From Corylus avellana (lineage: Eukaryota > Streptophyta > Magnoliopsida > Fagales > Betulaceae), in contig NC_081548.1 of NCBI RefSeq assembly GCF_901000735.1, forward strand, positions 5,332,001 to 5,396,000: 64,000 bases of DNA, read 5' to 3'. The notes below the pieces were generated by a model, which saw only the letters and a list, made by a program, of their open reading frames with translations, was not told the DNA's origin and did not search any database. Every line of letters starts with the position of its first letter. Position 1 is the first letter of the stretch. A program made the translations under genes and the position numbers. Positions 11,201 through 22,000 of this stretch are shown here, piece by piece.

Positions 11201-13029
11201 AGTGGAATTTTTTTTTTCACACTTTGTCTTCTACTGTTAGCTTATAATCAGAGGGACCTGATATCTCATGAGACTTATTTACTTGTCAATGGGTTCAAAG
11301 AGGTGCACCGAGTTAATTAACAGGTAATTAATATTGGGGTAGTTACACATAAACATACTAGATCGAGGTTGCATTTTCTCTAAAATCATATCCAATAACT
11401 ATTATTACATTTTTCCCTATAAAAGGATTATAATTGCTACAATATAATACCACTGTGCATTTCATTGCGGGACTATACCATATTGTAGCCTAACCATTTT
11501 ACCATTGGATTACATTATCTTCGTCACTTTGGGATTGGGTTGGGAGGTAAAGCTTTTAAAATCAAAAAAAGTTTTTAGAAAAAATTTCAATTTTAAACTT
11601 TTTTTCAAAAGTGCATTTTACTATTTTTAGAGTAAAAAAGTCAAAAAGTTTAAATCTCAGTGATCAATTTAATAATTTTTTTAAACATAAATATTAAATA
11701 CTAATATATGAATGTAAGATTAAGGGAGTATTTAAGCTAGTTTTTGAAGTTGATTATTTCTATAAAATTTGATTACTCCCTCTCGATCTCCTCAACGTCA
11801 AAAATGAAAAACCATCGCCACGCGGGACGCTACTATTGGACATTTAGATATTTCCGTGACCACACAGTCTCCAAGCCAGTCAATTTGTTTGTTTCGTTGA
11901 CTACGTCACCACGTACGGCTACAATTACTCGCTTGTATACCAGCATGTAGCACCAACTCGCCTCTTTAAGCTCATGCAAAGTGGCGCTGTCGTAATAAAA
12001 GCAACTTTTTTGCCACGTGCTTTTCCCATAAAGCGAGTGCTTAAACCACAGCAGCTTCAGCGAGTAGCAATCGACACTGCTATATCTTCCTTTATTATAT
12101 AATATTTTTTGTGAATATTTTTTGAGTGAGAAAGCATTGTTGCACTATCATTCGTTTTATGGCGCCTCTGAAATCAAAAGCCCAATGGCATTTTCGATAT
12201 TTCATTAATAAGCAGGGTCCATTAATAACCAATAAATGGAAAAAAGTTCAATGAACTTTTTATTGTCCAATATGCCAATTTACCAAAATTGTGTTGCTTA
12301 ACTATCACACGTCTCCCAAAATAGTTTCGAATCTCAGCCGTCCACGTAGAATAATAAGTAGTAACCACCGTTAAGATCTCTCGCGTTTGCCCCAAAATTT
12401 ATTAATCGAAGGGCCTGAATCGGCCCAACCAAATCCCCGCCATAACTTCCGAATCCGGCGGCGTGTAGGTCGCCACGTAGCACAATCCGAGCCGTGCATA
12501 AATTTTCAGTCTATTATTTTCATTTTACTTTATTTTTTTTTGGTCATTTTCGATCTAAACCCTTACTTTCGAAGAATCAAAAGAAACCCTAGCTCTCGTA
12601 CCTCTATCGCGGTAAAAATAAAGAAGGAACAGAAGTATCAAAATTATCGAAAATTAATTTCGGAAATCGACGAATCTATTAGGGTTTCAAATCAGAAGGC
12701 CAGATTCAAAGCCTGGTATATGTTTATTGTTTGTGATCTTCACGATTTTGCGAGGAATCGGTTTTTCGGCTTCATGTCGGTTCAGGTACGTATGTGAATT
12801 TCATTTCATTTTATAAATTTATGGTAGAGTCGTTCGATTTTGTTTGAGGATTGATCTGAATTCGTGGGAATGGGGTTTGATCGTTTATTTTTGTGTCGTC
12901 CTGGGGATTTTTTTGGTGATTTTTGGTGCGGTTTTGGTGTGACAGATCTGAAAAATGCGTAGGGGCATGTATGATGGAATGTGAAAATTGGGGGTTTTCG
13001 GTTTGGGTGTTTGGATTGAGGAAAGGTTG
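11201..13029 (+). promoter_or_regulatory. Promoter and 5' leader region of the EPC-related gene
   Basis: No coding sequence is recognised between the gap and the gene start. From about 12,400 the sequence shifts to a leader-like composition with a gaaaccctagctctcg motif typical of plant 5' UTRs. A possible leader intron begins at caggtacgtatg (about 12,787) and could end at tgacag (about 12,945). Upstream ATGs exist just before the main start. An in-frame ATG at 12,988 would add 14 residues. The conserved family start is the later one. Confidence 0.45.
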
Positions 13030-16000
13030 ATGGAAAATAGAGTAGAAAACTCTGATGATGGCGCTGCAATTCCCAAAAAATCTAGATCGTTGGATCTTAA
13101 TAGTTTGTATCAATATAGGCTAACGAAAGAGGGTCAGAATAAGAATTTGAAGAGGAAGAATAGTAGTTCCGAGGACGGTGATGAAAGGAGGAACAAGAAG
13201 AAGAAGAGTAGGAAAGAGGTGTCTCTGAGTACTTTCAAAGACGTTAATGATAGAAGTGTAAAGAGTGTGGATGACGTGTATAGCAGTCGGTTGAGTTCTA
13301 GTTCCCACGATACAAAGGAATCAAAGTCGGGTTTGAGTCAGAAATTGAACAGCTATACTGCCTCTCTCAGTATAAATGATAATGCCTTTCGGATCCCGAA
13401 GCGTAAGCGGGGTTTTGTGGGGCGGAAAAAAATTGAAGGTGGTCAAGTGTTGAAGCCGGTGGGCAAGTCTAGTAGTAAAGTGGCTCTTGTTGATCAGATA
13501 GCCAAGTTAAGTCCTGATGATTCTGGCACCCAGGTTGAGTCTTCTAAAGTTAGACGAAAGCAAGGTTTTGATGAATCTAAGGAAAATAGAAATAGTGAGT
13601 CAAATTTGGCTGGGAACTTGAAAGAAGAAGGACCTGCTGGCCATTTGGTTGTAAACAATGGTAATTCGTCTTTGAAGAGGTCACAAAGAAATCGTAGAAA
13701 AAGGAAAGATTTGGCATCGGGTAGTAAAAGTGTAGTGAAGGAGGCTGTGTCTTTGGTTGATAATTCTTCTAGGATATCTGATGATTCACGAGAAGATGAT
13801 GAAGAGAATCTTGAAGAGAATGCAGCGAGGATGCTATCATCTCGGTTTGATCCAAGCTGTACTGGGTTTTCTTCAAATGGCAAGGCTTCTGCATTGCAAT
13901 CTGCAAATGGGTTGTCTTTTTGGTTATCTTCAGGTCAGGATTTTGTTGGTCGTGGGTCTAAGTCTTTATCTGGGTCAGAATCTGCATCAGTTGATGCTGC
14001 TCTGAGAGTACTGAGACCAAGGATTCAGCACAAAGAGAAGGGACACTCAAGAAAAAGGCGCCACTTTTATGAAATCGTCTTTAGGGACTTGGATCCTTAT
14101 TGGGTATTGAACCGACGAATCAAGGTCTTTTGGCCTTTGGACCAGAGTTGGTATTATGGTGTTGTGAACGAGTATGACAAAGAAGGGAAGCTTCATCATG
14201 TCAAATATGATGATCGTGATGAAGAATGGATTAACCTCCAAAATGAGAGGTTCAAACTTTTGCTGCTCCCTGGTGAAGTTCCTGGTAAGGCAGGGAGGAA
14301 AAAATCAGCTATGAGAAATAAAAGTGTTGATGAGGGAAAAAGAAGCTTGAAGATCAACAAAAAAAAGGAAAAGAGAGACTTTACTGCCGAGGATGATAGT
14401 TGTTTAGGCAGCTATATGGACTCAGAACCCATCATCTCATGGTTGGCTCGATCTACTCGTCGCATCAAATCATCTCCTTCATGTGCTACAAAGAAACAGA
14501 AGACGTCTGGTGCATCTTTGCAGTCTTTGTCAGCAGGTTTGTCTGATGAAGTTGTCAATCTACATGGTTGTTTGGACAAGGGTTTGTCGAGAAAAAGTAA
14601 GTTATCTAGCAAGTCTGAATTGCCAGACAGATTAACTGACAGTGGAAGGCTAGAGAGGTCTGCCACTGGCACTACCTGCCCTGAAGAGAGCAAACTGCCT
14701 ATTGTTTATTTTAGGCGGCGGTTCCGCAAGACAGGCCCAGAATTGTCTCATATATCCAGGAACAATCCTGTCTGTAGAAGTGCACCTGGTTCTGTTGCTT
14801 CTTGCCGTATTGTTGATGAAATTGGGGATTTTGAAGAGCATGATGTTTCACTTGGAAGGTTGGACTCTGATTTGCCTTTGTGGTCAACTGACAATGTAGG
14901 GTCGTTAGATTTTTCTCTTTCATTGATAAAATCAGGGCAAATCAGGTTTGAGTTGAACTTACCAGTGCGGTTGGTCCTGAATGACTCATTTGGAGCGGAG
15001 AACTTTTGGTTATTCAGAGCTATATTTCTGCTTCAGCATGGTATGGTGATGATCATGTGGCCAAAGGTTCAATTGGAGATGCTTTTCATTGATAATGTAG
15101 TTGGATTGAGATTTCTCTTGTTTGAAGGTTGCTTCAAGCAGGCTGTAGCCTTTGTTTTCCTGGTCCTGAGAGTATTTTATCGGCCTAAGGAACAGGGGAC
15201 ATATGTAGATTCACAATTGCCAGTAACTTCAATTAGGTTCAAATTCTCATGTGTTCAAGATCTTAGGAAGCAGCTTGTGTTTGCATTCTACAACTTCTCT
15301 GAATTGAAGAATTCGAAGTGGGTGTACCTAGATTGTAAACTTAAGAGGCATTGTTTGCTTACCAGGCAACTACCTCTGTCAGAATGCACTTATGATAATA
15401 TTCATGCATTTCAAAACGGAAGAAATCAGTTACCTATCACTTCTGCTTGTGGGCGGCCCTCCTCTGTCAAGGTATTTCTTTTGCTTTTCCCTGAATTTAG
15501 TTTGTGGGTTCTTCTTATGTTTCCAACAATATGCCCCTTTCCTCTTCAAGTAGTTAATTACCTCTATGCTTGATTTATAACTTAAGAGTAAGGGTGGCAA
15601 TTTCGGGTTTATGCATCGGGTGGGTTCGTGTCGTGTCTAGTCTTAGGTATATGATTATATGGGTTGATCCGAACACAATCTATTTAATTAATCAAGTCAG
15701 TCCTGTCAACTCTAACATGACCTGTTTAACTAAACAGGTGACCCATGCAATCCATCAACCTACAAAATTATTAGATCTAAACCCAAGACTTTATATCAAT
15801 TTTGATATTTTTCTCAGTATATTTGATGGTAAATAGTGAGGAATCATTAGGGAATAAAAAAAACATATTTGTTAAAAAAAGCATCAACTTCCAAGTAAAT
15901 TAAAGTAACTCAGGTTTAGAAACACAATTGGTAGACAGACCATACCACATGTATTGAATATATTTGATTTAACAATTTTTTTTCCACAAATCCATGGAGA

Positions 16001-19000
16001 ACCCACAAAACGTAAAAGTCTCACAAGCAAGTAGGGCTATATTCGAGTCAAGTCGAGCTGAGTATTAGATTTCTTGGCTCAGCTGAACCATATAGGTGTT
16101 CAAACTCGGCTTAGACTCAAGCTGAGTTTTGAACAACTGTTTGTACTCGGCTCACCAAACCCCTTGTCGAGGTCGAGCTTGAGCTTCAACTCGGCAAGGA
16201 TACCATGCTGAGCCCTTGTCGAGTACTTGATCGGCTTGGCTCGAAAACTTAGAAACATTGAATTGGTTAAAACCACAAAATCCAAGTATCAAAGAGCCCT
16301 TAAAATATTTAGATCTGACACATAACACAAAGTACTCGTTGTCTTAGTACCACCGTTGAAACAATTGAAGAAAACAGGAGGGACAAAACAATCTAACAAA
16401 TATAATACTATAAATGAAAAAGATAGACTCAGTTGCGAACCTGAATCCCTTGTCATTGTTGGCGGCGGTGCGGCCCTTGGCCTTGCGGTCGAGCAGGCAC
16501 TTGTGGCCCTTGTCGAGGTGGAGCTTGGTGATGACCACCTTGGAGTGGTCGGAATGACGTAGATGGTGGACCCATTGACCTTCTCGCTAGTGGTCTGCTT
16601 GATGTGAATGACCCACTTGCGGTGAATATCATGTATATGAGTAGTTATGGGGGTAGATTGAAGAAATAACATGTAGAACCAAAAGAAAAAAATGAAGGTA
16701 ACAATCGGGGTTTTTGTTTACTTATAAAAAAAAAAAAATGGAAATTAGGGTTTTTGTGAAGATAGAAGCTGAGATTGGGATGATTGTGTGGGGCGAGCTT
16801 AATTGGTTGGGGTTCATGCCCCATAAAGCGGAGGTCACTAGTTTGAATCACCTCTCCTTGTGGAGAATTGTCAAAAAAAAAAGAAGTTGGAATCCATTGT
16901 AAGTGTGAGAATCTGGAGATTATTGAAAAAGTTTTATATATCAAAAAAAAAAAAAAAAATTATCAAAGGAAATAGAAAGGCTTGAGGATTTTTGGAAGAC
17001 AAAAAGTTGGGAGCTCAGACAAAAAGCATTGATTTGGACATTGGGAACCACATCAGGCCTGCTAAGGAAGTTAATTCACGGGTTGAAACTTGAAATGCAT
17101 TTGAGGAGTGCTTTTTTGGCCAACGAATTTACCTTGTTATTGGAACTAGCACTAGGTGTCAATTTTTAGTAAACAGTTGATGGTGTAGTTTCTATTTTCT
17201 GCTACAATCTTCTTTTTACAAGGCACGTCTCTTCTGCTGCTCAGAAAAAAGGGTATACCTCTTCACTCCTTGAAATAATAGCTGCCATGATGCCATTTAT
17301 TGGATTCAAGTGTTGGTGCTCATGTGCCTATAATTTTTTTTTTTGATAGGTATATTCTTGTTGGTGGTCATGTGCCTAAAAAATTACAAAATTATACATT
17401 GTCCTTGCATAGGTTTGTAGAGAAAATACTGCAAAAGAATTTTAGGACAGCGTAAGAAATGAGTGTCAAAGGGGTCTTTGCAGTTAGGGGCTTCCTCTTA
17501 TATACTTCCTTTGTACTTAGGGGCGCCATATGCTTTTAATGATGTGTCGATTAAATCAAAAAAGAAATAGTGTGAATGGCTTTTAATATGTGTGAATCAC
17601 ATGAAAACTGTGTTTCCTTGCCCACTTGCCACATGATGTGCTGCTGGCCTTAGTTGACCATTGTATGTAGCAGATGGTGCATCCTAAGCTTTTTAATTTT
17701 GGAGTTTAAACCATTGACTGCTCAAACAGTAAGAACTCCTAACAAACACAATATATTTAAAATAAATTTCTGCAGAGAATCCAAGACGAATTCTTGCTAA
17801 CAAATTAATTTCTTTGGAGGAATTACTCATAATTGGTGGCGTGCCTCTTATTATGACATAATGAAAAATATATATAATGTATAAACATTTATAAAACTTA
17901 AATGCAATTGTGCAAATAATTTTATAGTGGTATACATACTTATAATAATTGTGCTATATACTAATTAATTTAATATAATTAAGTTAGTATATATTATTTT
18001 TGTAAATAATGAGTCATGTTACACATCATTCTCCATCCCATCCCTTTTGCAAATCAACCATTTGGATTTCCCACAAATTCAATGGTATTCACCCATTCAC
18101 TGTATGGAGAAAGATGGGATGGTGATTTATTTTTATTATTATCATAAATAATATATTATAAGGAATAGTAATATTTAAAATAATATAATGTATTAACATA
18201 TATTTATTAAATATATTACTATAACTAATATATTATAAGTGTATAACATATTGTATATATATGTTCTATATTTTATAGGTTACTCAAGTATTGAGTAACT
18301 ACTAACTAGTATATAACTTTTTTTTGATAAGTAATGTAAAATTTTATTGAAAAAGCATAAGGCGCCTCTAGTTACACAACCTGTATACACAGGGACTCTC
18401 ACAAGCCCAAAACCCAAAAAACAGCAAGAGCACTCATAAATCAACCAACCCAAAATGCCCACCAACCCAATACCCACAAGGCATCAAAGCCCAAACCCCT
18501 CAAACGCTAACAAGCATGAGCCTTGCCCTTTCCACGCCTAGATGATACTCCCTTCCCATCATAGTTAATGGAGCATTCCAAATTTAGAAGCTCCCCTCTA
18601 CCCTTAACCTTTTGAGGGCTGTCCTCTATATACTACCTAGTATGTAACTGTTGTTAATATGTTTACTGAAATAGTTATTAAGCGCACCCTTGCCAATTTG
18701 CGTGCATACTTCAATCTTTCTTTCCTCTCCCGGCGAGTGTTGCTAACCGTATTGAGAAGCTCCAACGTGATTTCTTATTGGGTGGGCTAGGTGAAGAGTT
18801 CAAATATCACTTGATGAGTTGGTCCAAGGTTTGTTCACCAATCTTTGAGGGAGGGTTGGGGTATTCGGAACTTGATAGTGGCGCTATAGGCCGTATTGAG
18901 AAGCTCCAACGTGATTTCTTATTGGGTGGGCTAGGTGAAGAGTTCAAATATCACTTGATGAGTTGGTTTAAGGTTTGTTTACCAATCTTTGAGGGAGGGT

Positions 19001-22000
19001 TGGGGTATTTGGAACTTGATAGTGGCGCTATAGGCTTGAGAGAGAGGCTTGGTGGAGAGTGGTAGTAGAACTCTAAATTTGGCTGTTCATGGGGTGGGTG
19101 GTGTTCTCTTGAGCCTTTTGGAGCATTTTTGGTGGGGTTATGGAAGAATATCAGGAAAAGATGGGAGAAAGTTTTGTGTCATATTAGATTTGAGGTGGGA
19201 GATGGATCCAAGATTAGATTTTGGCATGATTAGTGATGTGGGGATGTGGCTCTAAAGGAAGCTTTTCCAATTTTATTTGGTATTGCTTGTGCAAATGATG
19301 CCTCTGTTGAGGCTTAAGAGTTTTTGGGAGGTTCCAACCAATGGAATGTGAGCTTTGTTAGAGCAGCGCATTCAGGAGGTGTATTTTTTTGCCTCATTTT
19401 TCAAGGTGTTGCACTCAGTTAGAGTGAGAAGAGAAGTGAAGATAAGCTATATAACATATAACATACGTATATATAAAAAAAATAACATACTTATATATAA
19501 AAAAATATATATGTATGAGCTAACAAGTTGAACTGAGCTTCTACGAGCTATGTTCAGGAGCATTAACGGAGTTGAGACGAATTTATATGAGTATGTCTCG
19601 TTTAATAATCGATCATAATTTTGTGCCCACAAACAACTCATATATTAAATGAATCGAGTCCGAGTCGAGTTTATTTGAGCCGATCTCAATTGGGTTGGTG
19701 AACGGACTCTTACAGCCCTACCAGTAAGTATAAACTAAAAACATATTCTATCTTTGTGTGGTTGACAACAAAGCAATAACCCCCCCCAAAAAAAGCCTAG
19801 TCTTTTTTCAGATAATTAATAAACCAATCTCATTAAAAGCGCAGGGTGCCTCTAAGTACACCGGAAGTAAACAAAATGAACCACCTAACTATCAAGGGCA
19901 AAAGCCTAAACTTGTAGCTCATAAAAATATAATTACTTAATTGCCATTAGGCTGAGTTGCGCATTACCCATAAGCCAAAATCAACCTAAAACACAATCTA
20001 TATTCTCTATCATGTGGTATTCTTGGTGGCATGGGCTTCGTGGTGAGGGAAGAGGAAGGCGGTGTGGGGGCTTGGCCATGAGGTTGACGACGAGATTTTT
20101 GTTTGGTTTATGGGAAAAAGGTTAGCGCGCTGATCTGTAGAACTATGGTGGGGGCTTGGCTATGCGTCATAGTAAACTCACCTGCCGGGGCGGTTTTCCT
20201 TCTATGCGGGCAGTTCTATTTCCAAAGGCAGGTATCACCAGCCAGAGTCACTGATCTGTAGGATTCTTGAGGCAGATTGTAGATGTTCTTTTAGCGATAG
20301 TCATGGAGAGCTAAAAATGGCGAGAAAAGAAAGTGAGGTTTTAGAAAATATAGTGTTCTATACTTACGGTTTTTAAGGGTAAAAATATAGTGAAATTATT
20401 CAAGTTAGGCAGGTCAATTGCAGGTTAAATGGGTTGACATGAAATTGACCTGTTTATTAATCGGGTCAACCCGGTTTAACCCGAACCCTATTATACTAAA
20501 CCACAACCCTCTAATTTCATATTGTGTTCTTGTCGGAGTTTGCGGGTCGTGTCAAAGATTGTGAGCCCTAATGCTATCTATTGCCTTCTCTCTCTCTGTC
20601 TCTCTTTTGGGATGAATGATTTTTTATAACACCACAAACAATTACTATTGTCTTTTCTCCTTATGCATTTAATTTCAAATGATCACTTCTTCACCAGCAG
20701 GTAGAGTGCCAGTAAGCTTAATAATAAAGCAAAGAGACTAGTATTATCTTTGTTGATATGGCCTTGTTACGCATTTAAGTGTGGGTATTTTTCTATAATG
20801 TGGTTTATGATTTGTATTAACTTCTGTAAATTTTTCCACCAACCAGGCATTATTGAAGAGTTCTAGGCAGGGCATAAGTGTCATGGGTCTTGCCAGAGAT
20901 TGCACCTATGTGAATGTGAGTCAGCCATCATCTAATTCCAATGAGATGCACAAGAAACTTACTCCATTTGCTCTTTGTTTCGCTGCTGCACCTACTTTCT
21001 TTCTTAGTTTGCATCTGAAGCTGCTTATGGAATATAGTGTGGCTCATATCAGTTTCCGGGACCATGATTCAGTAGAGAATTTAGGGAACTCTGCGAGATT
21101 CATGGTGGATGACTGTTCTAGTGTGGAGGACTGCACTAAGGATGTTGTCGGGAATAATTTGAAGTCCTTGTCTAAGGAAATTGCTTTTGATGGCTGGCTT
21201 TCTTGTGCTAAATCAGAGGACAGAGATTTGATAAAGTCCTCCTTGAAGTACAAAGATGTTGATCTTAGTGTTGCTGGAACTTCTGCGGTTTTGCAGGATT
21301 CTGAAAAGGTTGGGACTGATGCTACCGTCCAGGTGCAGAAGTGGCAAAGCCACCATTCAGAGGCTGAACAATGTGCTTTGTTGCGAAGACCGTCAGTTGA
21401 CAGAGATAAGGCTGATACCAGTTCCCATTCTTTTCTGAATGGTCTCAGTATTGAAATTCCAGCATTTAATAAATTTGAGAAGCCCGAAGATGGGGGGGAG
21501 TTGCACAGTGCTCAACATTCTGAGGATGGGGAGTTACACAGTGCTCAACATTCTACGGATGTGTCTTGGAATATGAGTGGTGGCATCATCCCCAGCCCCA
21601 ACCCCACTGCTCCCAGGAGTACATGGCATCGAAATAAAAATAATTTGTCATCATTTGGATACCTCTCTCATGGTTGGTTAGATGGGAAGGCTGACATCTT
21701 CCAAAATGGTTTTGGCAATGGGCCCAAAAAGCCACGAACTCAGGTTTCATACTCGTTGCCACTCGGAGGTTTTGATGTTAACTCAAAGCATAGAAGTCAT
21801 CACCAGAAAGCACTTTTTCAGAAACGTATTAGGAGGGCTAATGAGAAGAGATCATCAGATGTTTCTAGAGGCTCTCAAAAAAACTTGGAGTTGTTATCTT
21901 GTGATGCAAATGTGTTGATCACACTTGGTGACAAAGGGTGGAGAGAATGTGGGGCACAAGTTGTATTAGAGATTTTTGATCATAATGAGTGGAAGCTTGC

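Larger units (their letters stand above)
15472..20846 (+). other. Intron 1 of the EPC-related gene, 5.4 kb and full of insertions
   Basis: The donor follows the Lys codon of SSVK (aag/gtattt) and the acceptor is accag/gcatta, phase 0. Inside are a hAT fragment, a second hAT-type terminus, an RPL26 retropseudogene, a SINE, a LINE tail, a rearranged LINE coding fragment, another hAT terminus and a GGGTTAACCC-type fragment. The stretches 16,900-18,300 and 19,740-20,400 are AT-rich, with nothing else that I can name. A small foldback lies at about 18,026-18,120 (ctccatcccatccc / gagaaagatgggatgg). Confidence 0.85.

Noticed and set aside
12387..12797. 136-codon plus-strand frame upstream of the EPC-related gene
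   Set aside because: No recognisable domain. It overlaps the leader region with 5'-UTR composition and ends in a probable donor site.
13494..13883. Minus-strand frames opposite the EPC-related exon 1
   Set aside because: They are shadows of a well-supported exon and have no independent evidence.
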